Shown here: piece by piece, positions 14,230-22,959 of the stretch | Numbering within the stretch: the first letter of the stretch is position 1 | Layout of the letters: the number at the start of each line of letters is the position of its first letter | Assembly (NCBI RefSeq): GCF_900107705.1 | Contig: NZ_FNRE01000002.1 | Location: 186,001 to 250,000 of the forward strand | Source: Prevotella sp. tc2-28 | Lineage (GTDB): Bacteria; Bacteroidota; Bacteroidia; Bacteroidales; Bacteroidaceae | Length of the DNA: 64,000 bases | Direction: 5' to 3' | The notes under the pieces: generated by a model | Databases searched by the model: none | The model's input: only the letters and a program-made list of their open reading frames with translations | Told to the model about the DNA's origin: nothing | Translations under genes and position numbers: made by a program

Positions 14230-14695
14230 CTATGCCCTAAGTGATTGCAGAAACACACTCAGAATGATAAGCGAGAGTCCCAAGTAAAAGGAGAAGTTGA
14301 TTTCGCGGCCTTCTCCGAATACCAAAAACGCCAAAGCAATGGTATAGCACGGCTCCAGGTTATGTTTCTTGAATATCAGGGGCTCGAAGATGGCAGTAAA
14401 GAAACCTATCAGTGAGAAACAAATAACACCGATGGAGACATTTTAGGCCTTGATGGAACCATAGAACAAAATCCAATGGAAGCCCAGCAAGGCGCCACAT
14501 CCACACAACTGCAAGAACAACCTCCCCCACCCTTGGCAGACCTGTAAACACAACAAGAATGGAGGTGGTGAACAGCATACGATACCATATGATGTCCACC
14601 TCGTTCAGCGTTATCAATCTGCCGAACAAACCAGTAAAGCCAGCTAGTAGCACACTGGTATGCAGTTGGATAAATCCTTTCTTTGTTTCCGTCAT
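14230..14695 (-). pseudogene. EamA/DMT-family transporter, deleted and frameshifted
   Basis: The start is intact (MTETKKGFIQLHTSVLLAGFTG, then FGRLITLNEVDIIWYRML), matching the first helices of a drug/metabolite transporter. Reading then breaks. In another minus frame the last two helices are recognisable (SIGVICFSLIGFFTAIFEPL; INFSFYLGLSLIILSVFLQS) to a stop at 14230. About 150 codons remain of a usual 290-300. At least one internal deletion and one frameshift are needed, so it is not functional. An intact relative lies at 17613. Confidence 0.8.
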
Positions 14696-14705
14696 CTTTT
14701 AAAGT

Positions 14706-14771
14706 TTACCATCCCTCCGGGGCAACACGATATTCTCTACCTCGTGAACCTTCTCGAACAGAGGAGCAAAA
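14706..14771 (-). pseudogene. Duplicated 3' remnant of the sigma-macrodomain gene
   Basis: About 60 bases match the 3' end of the gene at 11312 (11312-11374), with a 2-base G insertion and a few changes. On the minus strand it would encode APLFEKVHEVENIVLP, like the APLFEGAHEVENIVLP of the intact protein. The remainder of that copy is absent. It is a direct repeat of the intact gene's end, 3.4 kb away. Confidence 0.8.
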
Positions 14772-14809
14772 TAATTGCTGCAAAATTAATGATTTTGCGA
14801 CAAAATAAG

Positions 14810-14817
14810 TAACTTTG
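14810..14817 (+). promoter_or_regulatory. -7 element before a truncated ORF
   Basis: TAACTTTG, 14 bases before the ATG at 14832. A TTTG lies at 14794, closer than usual. Confidence 0.4.
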
Positions 14818-14831
14818 CCCTTAGTTTTAAT

Positions 14832-14939
14832 ATGTTTTGTGATATGATAGACCAGATTATTGACTACAACAAGGAGTTTGTGGCTCGCAGGTTTATCATT
14901 GACTCAGAGACTGGGGCATTGGAAGAGATTAAAGCATAG
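14832..14939 (+). pseudogene. 35-residue gene start, possibly from a beta-carbonic anhydrase
   Basis: The ORF reads MFCDMIDQIIDYNKEFVARR, then FIIDSETGALEEIKA and stops. The MIDxIIDYNKEFV opening resembles the N-terminal helix of Bacteroidales beta-carbonic anhydrases, but none of the zinc-binding sequence follows. It keeps a promoter-like element and an intact start. Treat as a remnant; the parent family is a guess. Confidence 0.35.
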
Positions 14940-15003
14940 CCCACATTATTGTAATCCTTCATAATTTAAAATGAAATCAAGGCTTTCAGATTCCAAAATA
15001 CTA

Positions 15004-15309
15004 TCACAAGGAATCTTTTCCCTGCTTCAAATCCCTGAAGAAATTGTCAAATGCTCTCTGCAAATTATCAAAAGGTTGCTCTGTAGCACATTTCGTTACC
15101 TCATAGACAAATGGGAACTGCTCTTTCTTGATGGCGTTAAACTGTGTTCTGAGTTTCCTCCCGCTTGGCTTCTCGCCCACCTCATACATCCGTTTCCATT
15201 CAGCCAGCCCCCAATTATATGCCAACCGTGCACAGCCGAAAGCCTTGCGGAAGTAGGTCTTCTGCTTGTTGTTCGGTTTCAGTTCTATTCTATGAGCAAT
15301 TGAAATCAT
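15004..15309 (-). pseudogene. N-terminal remnant of a TnpB (IS200/IS605 OrfB) gene
   Basis: About 101 residues beginning MISIAHRIELKPNNKQKTYF, with GCARLAYNWGLAEWKRMYE, then KLRTQFNAIKKEQFPFVYEV and NLQRAFDNFF. This is the N-terminal helix-turn-helix/wedge region of IS605-type TnpB. The RuvC-like catalytic part (about 270 residues) and the 3' omega-RNA region are missing; the frame stops at 15004. No tnpA and no flanking palindromes were identified. It is a dead insertion-sequence relic. Confidence 0.85.
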
Positions 15310-15607
15310 ATAGTAGTGAGGGCTATTGCATGCCAAGTTACACAATTTCTTTGACTCTTGGATGCTTATTGTCTAAAAAACATAAATCTTAACCGTTTTT
15401 CATAGAAAGGTGTAAGTACTTGCACTTCGTCAGGACGGGTAACCCCGACCGCTGTGACTTCATCATCGAAAGAGTCGATAAATAAGGTCTAGCAATTTGT
15501 ATACGTAGGATTACGGAGAAAGGTACGGGCAAACTGGGAATGAGACGGCAGGTAACAGGGAGCGAGGCGGTATCTCGCTAGATTTGGGCGAACGGACGCA
15601 TAAATTA
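15310..15607. other. Gene-poor stretch beside the TnpB relic
   Basis: About 300 bases without a credible gene. A minus-strand open stretch near 15366-15490 has no start codon and matches nothing I recognise. Confidence 0.5.
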
Positions 15608-15656
15608 GGGCGGGCGCCCTTATATCTTGGAGCGCCCGCCCTTATATATTGGAGCG
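15608..15656. repeat. G+C-rich hairpin with a repeated half
   Basis: GGGCGGGCGC (15608-15617) pairs perfectly with GCGCCCGCCC (15632-15641). The segment from CGCCCTTATAT to GGAGCG occurs twice in tandem with a 22-base period (15615-15634 and 15637-15656, one difference). It lies just after the HU-like gene's stop on the minus strand and may end its transcript. Confidence 0.7.
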
Positions 15657-15674
15657 GTCGGTCGAAACCGAGTT

Positions 15675-16310
15675 TTATTCTGTAGTACTATTCTTTTTAG
15701 GGAAGTAGAGCCAGCGGCGGCTTTCGCGCACCTTCCACAGACGCGGATGTTCGCCCTTGCAGAGGCTGTCGAGATAGGCTTTGGCTGAGTCGCGTTTCAA
15801 CCCGCTGAATATCATAAATTCTGGAATCGTCGCATAACCCAGCCGCATGCAGCGTCGCAAAGCCTCGTCCATAGCCTTTTCGTCGTACATCTGGCTGTTA
15901 CCTACCTGAGCCTCACTCTTGCGGTAGCCCTCACGGTTCTTTCCCCCCTCCTTGATGAATTCCTTGGAAGGGATGAACTCAATACCCGCATACACAATGT
16001 CTCTGCCATGAATGGTCTTAGGGTCAGTATGCTCACCCAGCAGTTTCAGCTTGGGTGCAAACGAGCCGATGGGTGTTTCCACACGGTAGCCGTCTGATAG
16101 CCAGAGGCCAACAACGTCTATCACTACGTCGAACACCATCTGCAACTCTCCTGTACGCAGGTTGCGATACTTGTTGCAGAAATCTTCCAGTTGCTTGAAG
16201 CTCTTCTTACGACCTTTTGCTGGGCGCACATAGAGCAGCGGCTTGCCGTCCTCACCCTTCGTTGGGCGAGGATGAATCTCGAATTCTATTCCGTCTGTCT
16301 TACGTGGCAT
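15675..16310 (-). CDS. HU-like DNA-binding protein with C-terminal extension
   Basis: A 211-residue protein. Residues 1-125 fit the Bacteroidetes HU-like (HU-HIG) domain: a beta start IEFEIHPRPTKGEDGKPLLYVRP, then helices KSFKQLEDFCNKYRNL and ELQMVFDVVIDVVGLWLSDG, and strands VETPIGSFAPKLKL. Residues 145-205 form a small helical, winged-helix-like part (MRLGYATIPEFMIFSGLKRD) ending in RRWLYFPKK. It probably binds DNA in the cytoplasm. Such proteins are abundant in Bacteroidales accessory regions; target unknown. It has its own -7 element. Confidence 0.8.
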   Translation of the reverse strand: MPRKTDGIEFEIHPRPTKGEDGKPLLYVRPAKGRKKSFKQLEDFCNKYRNLRTGELQMVFDVVIDVVGLWLSDGYRVETPIGSFAPKLKLLGEHTDPKTIHGRDIVYAGIEFIPSKEFIKEGGKNREGYRKSEAQVGNSQMYDEKAMDEALRRCMRLGYATIPEFMIFSGLKRDSAKAYLDSLCKGEHPRLWKVRESRRWLYFPKKNSTTE

Positions 16311-16330
16311 AATAATTCCATTTTAGATTG

Positions 16331-16338
16331 CAAAGTTA
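16331..16338 (-). promoter_or_regulatory. -7 element of the HU-like gene
   Basis: TAACTTTG on the minus strand, 20 bases before the ATG at 16310. Confidence 0.5.
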
Positions 16339-16453
16339 CTAAAAAACGAGTGAAATGAAAAAGGAAAACTAATTTTTCTTTTCATTTCCGAGTGCTGCTA
16401 ACTTCGGCAAGACCAAAGTCACGAAAAAATGAGGAGGAATCCAAATATTTTCG

Positions 16454-16461
16454 TAACTTTG
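16454..16461 (+). promoter_or_regulatory. -7 element of glycerate kinase
   Basis: TAACTTTG, 45 bases before the ATG at 16507. No TTTG is visible at the -33 position. Confidence 0.5.
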
Positions 16462-16506
16462 CACCATTATTTCAAGCACTATTAAATTGGAAGTATTAGT
16501 AATGTT

Positions 16507-17610
16507 ATGAAAATAGTCGTTGCCATAGATTCGATGAAAGGCTGTCTGAGCTCTGCCGATGCCAATCTGGCGGCAGCCGATGGTGTCAGAAACGTTTACC
16601 CAGATGCAGACATCGTTCAGATACCTGTTAGCGATGGTGGCGAAGGCTTTACAGATGCTTTCCATGCGGCTATCGGAGGTGCGCTCCAGGAAGTGACGGT
16701 GCGTGACCCGATGACGCGGCTTATTACCGCCAAGTATCTTTTATGTGGTCATGAGGCAGTCATTGAGATTGCGCAAGCCAGTGGACTTACTCTTCTTTCC
16801 GAAGAAGAGCGTAATCCCATGATAGCCACAAGTTATGGCACAGGACAACTGATTGCAGATGCCGTCAAGAAAGGTGCCAAACGGATTGTCGTAGGACTTG
16901 GCGGTAGTGCTACCAGCGATGCAGGTATTGGAATGCTTAGAGCCCTGATTGACGCTTTTGCCAAGCATGGGCAGTTTGATGATATTACAGAACTCCACGA
17001 TATTCAGTTTATCATTGCCTCCGATGTCAAGAATCCTCTTTGTGGCATACAGGGAGCTGCTCATATCTTTGCGCCGCAGAAAGGAGCTTCTGCAGAAATA
17101 GTGGAGCGTTTGGATGCTCGCGCCAGAAAGTTTGCCGAGCTATCTGCCAAGCATTTCGGTTATGACTGTTCCAATGACGAAGGAGCAGGTGCAGCCGGTG
17201 GATTAGGATATGCTCTGCTGCAATACATGCATGCAACTTGCAGGCCAGGTATCGAAGTGTTGCTTGAAGCGACCCGTTTCAGCGATATGGTCAAAGATGC
17301 AGATCTTGTTATCACTGGCGAAGGATCTGCAGATAGACAGACACTCATGGGTAAGTTGCCCATTGGCGTTTTGCAGCAGTCAGGTGCCGTGCCCGTATGC
17401 CTGATAGCCGGTCGCATCAGAGACAGAGAAGCGCTTTTGCGAGCCGGTTTCTCTGACGTCAGATGCATCAATCCGGAAGGTATTCCTCTGCAGGAAGCCA
17501 TGCGTCCAGAAGTGGCCAGAAAGCATATTTCAGACACGATTAGGGAACTTTTTCGCTCGAGATTTATAAACCCATTGCAAGGAGATGGATTATGGCTCGC
17601 TTTGCCATAA
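16507..17610 (+). CDS. glxK: Glycerate kinase
   Basis: A 367-residue glycerate kinase of the GlxK/GarK family, which phosphorylates D-glycerate (usually at O2) with ATP. Visible motifs are KIVVAIDSMKGCLSS (residues 2-16), PVSDGGEGF (38-46), GLGGSATSDAGIGML (about 137-151), NDEGAGAAGGLGYAL (about 219-233) and ITGEGSADRQTLMGKLP (about 272-288). These cover the nucleotide and substrate sites. The last 15 residues (FINPLQGDGLWLALP) look unlike the usual family end and may be a replaced tail. It is convergent with the EamA gene, with 2 bases between the stops. Confidence 0.93.
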   Translation: MKIVVAIDSMKGCLSSADANLAAADGVRNVYPDADIVQIPVSDGGEGFTDAFHAAIGGALQEVTVRDPMTRLITAKYLLCGHEAVIEIAQASGLTLLSEEERNPMIATSYGTGQLIADAVKKGAKRIVVGLGGSATSDAGIGMLRALIDAFAKHGQFDDITELHDIQFIIASDVKNPLCGIQGAAHIFAPQKGASAEIVERLDARARKFAELSAKHFGYDCSNDEGAGAAGGLGYALLQYMHATCRPGIEVLLEATRFSDMVKDADLVITGEGSADRQTLMGKLPIGVLQQSGAVPVCLIAGRIRDREALLRAGFSDVRCINPEGIPLQEAMRPEVARKHISDTIRELFRSRFINPLQGDGLWLALP

Positions 17611-17612
17611 TT

Positions 17613-18545
17613 TTATGATTTCCAACGCCAAGTTTTCCTGACGATTGTTGTTATCGTATGTTTGATCGTACGCAGGTGGAAACTTTTACCCATCACAATT
17701 AGCAATACAGCAGAAAGGATAAGTATAATACCTACAGTTAGTCTAAAAGTGAGTGATTCGTCAAATACAATCACGCCAATGGCTACCGCTGTCAATGGTT
17801 CCAGTGCTCCCATGATAGCTGTTGGCGTAGCTCCAACTTCATGAACAGCAATGGTCATTAATAACAACGAAAGAACCGTAGGCACCAATCCCAGCCAACA
17901 GACAAAGAACCATGCACGGGGTGAAGGCGGCAACATCAGATGCAGTTCGGGCGAAGTAAATGAATAGGCCATCAGGCACGACATACAAATCAACAATATA
18001 TAAAACGTGAGTTTCAATGTTGACATGCGGATGCTCGACTGGTTGACTATCACAATATAGACGGCATAGGTCAGCGACGAAATCATCACCAGAAGTATTC
18101 CCATCGTACTAAGTGAAATGCCTGCATTTCCTTTGTATAGCAGTCTTATACCAACCAAGGCAAGGAGGATAGAGGTAACGGTTGTAGCGGTAACTTTCTC
18201 TCGGAAGAATGTTGCCATGATGACAGCCACCATCACGGGATAGACGAACAGGATGGTGGAGGCGATACCAGCGTCCATGTAATGGAAACTCTGGTAATAT
18301 GTGATGCTGGATGCTGCCATTAAGGCTCCGAGACTGGCCATCGTCGTCAATTCGGCTCTTGTCACTGCAAAACTCTTCCGATTGGCAATAAGGACGACAC
18401 CCAGTATAACCGTAGCTATAGAAAAGCGAAAGAAAAGAACGGACGACGTATTCACCCCTTCCGCATAGAGCGGCAAGGCTCCTAACGGGTTGGTACCGTA
18501 ACAGACAGCCGCCAGTATGCCGCAGATGATTCCCTTATGTTTCAT
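17613..18545 (-). CDS. EamA/DMT-family transporter
   Basis: A 310-residue inner-membrane protein with ten predicted helices and two EamA repeats (residues about 5-138 and 148-285). The first has the NPLGALPLYAEGVNTSSVLFFRF pattern; each repeat ends with a glutamate or proline-rich loop typical of the drug/metabolite transporter superfamily (ALEPLTAVAIGVIVF). It probably exports a small metabolite; substrate unknown. It starts 1 base after the stop of the rhodanese-metallo-hydrolase gene, so the two are co-transcribed. The end is basic. Confidence 0.9.
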   Translation of the reverse strand: MKHKGIICGILAAVCYGTNPLGALPLYAEGVNTSSVLFFRFSIATVILGVVLIANRKSFAVTRAELTTMASLGALMAASSITYYQSFHYMDAGIASTILFVYPVMVAVIMATFFREKVTATTVTSILLALVGIRLLYKGNAGISLSTMGILLVMISSLTYAVYIVIVNQSSIRMSTLKLTFYILLICMSCLMAYSFTSPELHLMLPPSPRAWFFVCWLGLVPTVLSLLLMTIAVHEVGATPTAIMGALEPLTAVAIGVIVFDESLTFRLTVGIILILSAVLLIVMGKSFHLRTIKHTITTIVRKTWRWKS

Positions 18546-18546
18546 T

Positions 18547-19602
18547 CTACTCGTAGTGCCTGATTCTAACGTCTATACCTTCATCTTTAAGCTGTGCAGA
18601 AATCCCACTTACGTTTGTCTGTCCGTAGTGATAAGGGAACAGCACCTGGGGCTTTATTATCTTTGCGGCCTTGACCAATTGCTCCGTAGTCATCGTATAA
18701 GGCTGGTTGCAAGGTAAGAAGGCAATGTCAATATTCTTGATATTGGCCATTTCAGGAATATCCTCCGTATCTCCAGCAATGTAAATCCGTAGCCCGTCAA
18801 TAGTCAGAATATAGCCGTTGTCGCGCCCTTTGGGATGGAACTGAGTACGTCCTTCTGTGATGTTATAAGCAAGAACTGCCTCAATCGTGAAGTCATCGGT
18901 TATCTGTATCTTATCGCCATTCTTCATCACCTCACCAGAGCCATACATTTCAGCGCATCGTTTGTTGGTAATGAATCGTGTCTTGTCGCCTGTCAGCAAC
19001 TTGATGGCTCCTTGGTTGAAGTGGTCAAAATGTTCGTGAGTCACCAAAAGATAGTCGGCCTTGGGCATAGAGGCATAGTCAATAGTCTTGTTCCCCAACT
19101 TCGTCACGGGGTCAATCTCAATCTCCTTTCCGTCATACTGAATGCGGATGCTTGCATGTGTCAAAGCATAGCATTTCAAGGTCTTGCCGCTTTTGGTTTG
19201 GAACACATCTACTTCGTATGTGTCTGTAGTGACAGGTTTGCCAGCTTCTTTCCAAGCCATGATACCACCTTTGAGATTAACACACTTATAGCCGATGTCA
19301 GCCAGTTTCTCTGCAGCATTGGTTGAGCGACGCCCGCTTCTACAGTAAATGGCAATGGTTTTATCGATGGGAAGCACTGCTTTTGCTTTCTCCACGAAAT
19401 CGTCTTGTTTTTGGTCTATCAGCACAGCACCCTCGATGTGTCCCTCTGCATATTCTTCAGCAGTGCGCACGTCAAGTAGCACAACTTTGGGGTTAGTTAT
19501 CAACTCAGAAAATTCCTGTACGTCAGCGTTCTCGAAATTCTGTTGGCCACAAGCTGATGTCAGTCCAAACGTAGCCAGTAGGCATGTTAGTATCTTCTTC
19601 AT
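18547..19602 (-). CDS. Lipoprotein fusing a rhodanese and a metallo-beta-lactamase-fold domain
   Basis: A 351-residue envelope protein with a lipoprotein signal (LTSAC, Cys18). Residues 25-120 form a rhodanese domain with active-site loop CRSGRRS and the VRTAEEYAEGHIEGA motif. From about 130 on comes an UlaG-like metallo-beta-lactamase fold with THEHFDHFN as the HxHxDH motif, AGDTEDIPE and a late FPYHYG histidine. ATG 19602 was chosen because the signal peptide starts there. Fused sulfurtransferase and metallo-hydrolase suggests persulfide handling (inference). The first gene of a two-gene unit with the EamA transporter. Confidence 0.9.
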   Translation of the reverse strand: MKKILTCLLATFGLTSACGQQNFENADVQEFSELITNPKVVLLDVRTAEEYAEGHIEGAVLIDQKQDDFVEKAKAVLPIDKTIAIYCRSGRRSTNAAEKLADIGYKCVNLKGGIMAWKEAGKPVTTDTYEVDVFQTKSGKTLKCYALTHASIRIQYDGKEIEIDPVTKLGNKTIDYASMPKADYLLVTHEHFDHFNQGAIKLLTGDKTRFITNKRCAEMYGSGEVMKNGDKIQITDDFTIEAVLAYNITEGRTQFHPKGRDNGYILTIDGLRIYIAGDTEDIPEMANIKNIDIAFLPCNQPYTMTTEQLVKAAKIIKPQVLFPYHYGQTNVSGISAQLKDEGIDVRIRHYE

Positions 19603-19627
19603 TTTATTTTGATGTTTTATTTTTCTG

Positions 19628-19635
19628 CAAAGGTA
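19628..19635 (-). promoter_or_regulatory. -7 element of the rhodanese-metallo-hydrolase operon
   Basis: TACCTTTG on the minus strand, 25 bases before ATG 19602. It is back to back with the + strand element at 19657. Confidence 0.55.
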
Positions 19636-19656
19636 CAAAAATTATTCTATTTTTAG

Positions 19657-19664
19657 TACTTTTG
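19657..19664 (+). promoter_or_regulatory. -7 element abutting the formate/nitrite channel start
   Basis: TACTTTTG, with only 5 bases before the ATG at 19670. The message should be leaderless or nearly so. Confidence 0.6.
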
Positions 19665-19669
19665 CACCC

Positions 19670-20275
19670 ATGAAACAGCAAATAGTCATTCTTCGTTCAG
19701 CCATTATTGCAGGCATTTGTATCTCTATCGGCTGTGTTGTCAACCTCCGTGTTGGCGGTGTTGCCGGTGCAGTATTATTCGCTTTCGGCCTCCTTGCCGT
19801 CGTCTATTATAAGCTAAAGCTCTATACTGGTACAGCCGGTTTTATCCGTTCCCATGGCGACTGGTCAATGCTTGGAACCGTTCTTCTTGGTAATATCATG
19901 GGCTGTGCACTTACTGCCCTTGCCTGTAGCTATGCCCAGCCCGATATCCTGCCTCCAGACCTTGCTATCGTCCAGTCAAGACTGGCAAAAGGTCCGTTTG
20001 CTTGCTTCCTGCTTGCCATAGGATGCGGATTTATTATGACCACTGCCGTTCAATTTGGGCGCGAAGGAAAATTTCTTCCCCTACTCTTCGGCGTTCCCGC
20101 CTTCATCCTGTGTGGTTTTGCCCACTCCGTTGCTGACGCCTTTTATTTCCTGGCCGTTCCAGAGCTGTACAGCATTGATTTGCTGATAATATATATTGCC
20201 GAGGTGCTGGGTAATTTTGCGGGCTGCAATCTTTACCGATGGGTAATCGCTAAGCAAGATCATATTAATCCATAG
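19670..20275 (+). CDS. Short formate/nitrite-type channel
   Basis: A 201-residue inner-membrane protein with six helices. The pattern SAIIAGICISIGCVVNLRVGG, then KLKLYTGTAG in the first re-entrant (omega) loop and GNIMGCALTAL, matches the FNT family of formate/nitrite/hydrosulfide channels. Typical members have 260-290 residues; this one is shorter because of compact loops and a missing extension, not because of a visible truncation. The substrate could be formate, nitrite or HS-. Monocistronic, with a hairpin terminator after it. Placement opposite a rhodanese gene makes hydrosulfide worth considering (inference). Confidence 0.8.
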   Translation: MKQQIVILRSAIIAGICISIGCVVNLRVGGVAGAVLFAFGLLAVVYYKLKLYTGTAGFIRSHGDWSMLGTVLLGNIMGCALTALACSYAQPDILPPDLAIVQSRLAKGPFACFLLAIGCGFIMTTAVQFGREGKFLPLLFGVPAFILCGFAHSVADAFYFLAVPELYSIDLLIIYIAEVLGNFAGCNLYRWVIAKQDHINP

Positions 20276-20341
20276 TTATCATTCCACTAGTACCTGCGAC
20301 AATGAGGGGAAACAGAAACTCTATTCAGCCCTCCAGATAAA

Positions 20342-20373
20342 TAATGGAGAAAGCGCTAAAGCTTTCTCCATTA
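20342..20373. terminator. Bidirectional terminator between the FNT gene and nqrF
   Basis: A perfect 13-bp stem (TAATGGAGAAAGC with GCTTTCTCCATTA) with a 6-base loop lies between convergent genes. On the minus strand it is followed by TTATTTAT, serving the nqr operon. Confidence 0.85.
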
Positions 20374-20399
20374 CAATAACAAGTAACGACAGGTGATGA

Positions 20400-21668
20400 T
20401 TATCCACCGAAGTTATCGTACATAATTGACTCGGGTTCTACACCAAGTGAGTCGAGCATGGAAACGACGGCCTTTGACATCGGTCCAGGACCGCACATGT
20501 AGTACTCGATGTCCTCGGGAGCCTCGTGGTCCTTCAGATAGGTGTTGAGCATCACCTGATGGACGAAGCCCGGGGTGTACTTGACGCCGGCTGCATCGGC
20601 AGCGGGATCGGGACGGTCGAGGGCTAGGTGGAAGTGGAAGTTGGGATATTCCTTCTCCAAGCCCAGGAAGTCGTCGAGGTAGAACACCTCGTTCAGCGCA
20701 CGTGCACCATAGAAGTAGTGCATCTCGCGATCGGTAGTGTGCAGCGTCTTTGTCATGTGCATAATCTGAGCACGCAACGGAGCCATACCGGCACCACCAC
20801 CAACCCATATCATCTCCTTCTTCGAGTCGAAGTGCGGGTGGAAGTCGCCGAAAGGACCGCTCATAATCACCTTGTCGCCTGGTTTCAGCGAGAAGATGTA
20901 AGACGAGGCAATACCGGGGTTGACATCCATAAATCCGCTCTTGTCTGCCTTGAACGGAGGCGTGGCGATACGTACGGTCAGCATGAAGACGTCGCCCTCT
21001 GCAGGATAGTTAGCCATTGAATAGGCACGGATGGTGTCCTCGGGGTTCTTACACTTCAATGGGAACAGACCGAACTTCTCCCAACTGGGCAGATACTCGT
21101 CGCCGATGAGGCTCTTGTCGATGTCCTTGTCGTAGTCGATGCAGTCGAACTTAGGGATCTTGATCTGGGCATACGAGCCAGGCAGGAAGTCCATGTGCTC
21201 GCCTGCTGGCAGTTGCACCTTGAACTCCTTGATGAACGTAGCCACGTTCTTGTTGGAGATAACGGTACACTCGTACTCCTTAACCCCCAGAATACTCTCG
21301 TCGACGTGTATCTTCAGGTCGCCCTTCACCTTACACTGACATCCCAGACGCCAATGGTCCTTAATCTGCTTACGAGTGAAGTGAGGCTTCTCAGAATCGA
21401 GGATCTCGCCCCCACCCTCCAGTACCTGTACCTTACACTGTCCGCAGCTGGCCTTACCGCCACAGGCAGAGGGCAGGAAGATGCCGTTCTGGTTGAGCGT
21501 AGCCATCAGATTATTGCCCTGAGGAACGTTGATGGTACGGTCGCCATTGATTTCAATATTCACGTTGCCGCTGGGGCTCAGATATTTCTTTGCCACCAAC
21601 AGGATAATCACCAGCAAGATGATTACCAAGAGGAAAACTCCTATACTATATGCTATAAACTGAGCCAT
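20400..21668 (-). CDS. nqrF: Na+-translocating NADH:quinone reductase subunit F
   Basis: A 422-residue NADH-oxidising subunit of Na+-NQR. There is an N-terminal membrane helix (residues 5-26), then a [2Fe-2S] ferredoxin domain with Cys69, Cys75, Cys78 and Cys110. The FAD domain has RAYSMANYP, and the NADH domain has [10 protein letters not shown] and a late YMCGPGPM motif. It passes electrons from NADH through FAD and the iron-sulfur cluster to the membrane subunits. It is the last gene of nqrABCDEF and lies 34 bases after nqrE, in a gap with a CAATTCTTCAATTTTT repeat. Length and motifs are complete. Confidence 0.97.
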   Translation of the reverse strand: MAQFIAYSIGVFLLVIILLVIILLVAKKYLSPSGNVNIEINGDRTINVPQGNNLMATLNQNGIFLPSACGGKASCGQCKVQVLEGGGEILDSEKPHFTRKQIKDHWRLGCQCKVKGDLKIHVDESILGVKEYECTVISNKNVATFIKEFKVQLPAGEHMDFLPGSYAQIKIPKFDCIDYDKDIDKSLIGDEYLPSWEKFGLFPLKCKNPEDTIRAYSMANYPAEGDVFMLTVRIATPPFKADKSGFMDVNPGIASSYIFSLKPGDKVIMSGPFGDFHPHFDSKKEMIWVGGGAGMAPLRAQIMHMTKTLHTTDREMHYFYGARALNEVFYLDDFLGLEKEYPNFHFHLALDRPDPAADAAGVKYTPGFVHQVMLNTYLKDHEAPEDIEYYMCGPGPMSKAVVSMLDSLGVEPESIMYDNFGG

Positions 21669-21702
21669 AACTTCAATTCTTCAATTTTTCAATTCTTCAA
21701 TT

Positions 21703-22329
21703 TTATATGTTCAGTCCGCTGAAACACATCATCGCCATAGCCATCAGACCTACGGTGATAAATACGATTCCAAGCCCCTGCAAGGGTTTGGGAACATCCG
21801 AATACTGCATCTTCTCGCGAATGGCACCCATAGCCACGATGGCAAGCATCCAGCCGATACCCGAGCCGAAGCCATAGACGATAGCATCCCATACGGAGGT
21901 GATGGCCTGCGAGTTAGAAGGATCCATCAGGATGCGCTGTTGCATGAACAGCGAAGCTCCCATAATGGCGCAATTGACAGCAATCAGCGGCAAGAAGATA
22001 CCCAGTGCGGCATAGAGCGACGGCGAGTATTTCTCGACAGTCATCTCAACCAACTGCACCATACCGGCGATGACAGCGATGAAGAGGATGAACGACAGGT
22101 AGCTGAGGTCGACACCATCAGCGAGGCAGTCGGGACCCAGTACCTTGGTCTGCAACAGATAGTTGACGGGAACGGTGACGGTGAGCACGAAGGTGACGGC
22201 ACAGCCCAGTCCCAATGAGGTCTTCACGGTCTTCGATACAGCCAGATAAGAGCACATACCGAGGAAGAAGGCGAAGATCATATTGTCGACGAATATCGAC
22301 CTGAACAGTAATGATATTGCGTGTTCCAT
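21703..22329 (-). CDS. nqrE: Na+-NQR subunit E
   Basis: A 208-residue six-helix membrane subunit. With NqrD it forms the inverted-repeat pair that holds an intramembrane iron centre; the cysteine-bearing segments [13 protein letters not shown] and [12 protein letters not shown] are visible. It takes part in Na+-coupled electron transfer. The gene starts 3 bases after nqrD. Confidence 0.97.
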   Translation of the reverse strand: MEHAISLLFRSIFVDNMIFAFFLGMCSYLAVSKTVKTSLGLGCAVTFVLTVTVPVNYLLQTKVLGPDCLADGVDLSYLSFILFIAVIAGMVQLVEMTVEKYSPSLYAALGIFLPLIAVNCAIMGASLFMQQRILMDPSNSQAITSVWDAIVYGFGSGIGWMLAIVAMGAIREKMQYSDVPKPLQGLGIVFITVGLMAMAMMCFSGLNI

Positions 22330-22332
22330 ATC

Positions 22333-22956
22333 TTATTTCTCCTTATAAAAGTAAGCACGATGAACCCAGATGACACATCCCACGAGAATCAGCGCCATGG
22401 CAGGCATCGTCATCATACCATTGTTGACATAGCCGAAGTCGTAGCAGGCATCGGGTATAATCTGGAATCCCAACAGTGAGCCTCGACCGAGCAACTCGCG
22501 AACGGCACCGACAATAACCAGAATCATGGCATAGCCCAGACCGTTGCCTACACCGTCGAGGAACGAAGGCCATGGCTTGTTCTGCATGGCAAATGCCTCG
22601 AGGCGACCCATCAGGATACAATTGGTGATAATCAGACCGACATAGACTGACAGCTGTACGCTAACATCGTAGGCAAAAGCCTTCAGAATCTGCGATACGA
22701 TGGTTACGAGGGCTGCTACAACCACCAGCTGAACCACAATACGGATGCGGTTAGGAATGGTGTTGCGGATAATTGAAACAATGACATTCGCAAAGGCGGT
22801 GATGACTGTCACGGCGAGACCCATCACGATGGCGGGTTTCAACTGAGAAGTGACAGCCAGTGCCGAGCAGATGCCCAGTACTTGACCAAGAATAGGATGG
22901 TCGAGGTTCAACGGATTGGTGAAAACCTCTTTATTTTGTTTACTGAATAATGCCAT
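22333..22956 (-). CDS. nqrD: Na+-NQR subunit D
   Basis: A 207-residue six-helix membrane subunit, partner of NqrE. The conserved cysteine segments are LGICSALAVTSQL and LIITNCILMGRLEAFA. It is homologous to NqrE/RnfE proteins, but the full nqrABCDEF set excludes RNF. It starts 3 bases after nqrC. Confidence 0.96.
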   Translation of the reverse strand: MALFSKQNKEVFTNPLNLDHPILGQVLGICSALAVTSQLKPAIVMGLAVTVITAFANVIVSIIRNTIPNRIRIVVQLVVVAALVTIVSQILKAFAYDVSVQLSVYVGLIITNCILMGRLEAFAMQNKPWPSFLDGVGNGLGYAMILVIVGAVRELLGRGSLLGFQIIPDACYDFGYVNNGMMTMPAMALILVGCVIWVHRAYFYKEK

Positions 22957-22959
22957 AAC

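Noticed and set aside
15366-15490. Minus-strand open stretch next to the TnpB relic
   Set aside because: It has no start codon, a stop directly upstream and no recognisable family; probably non-coding.
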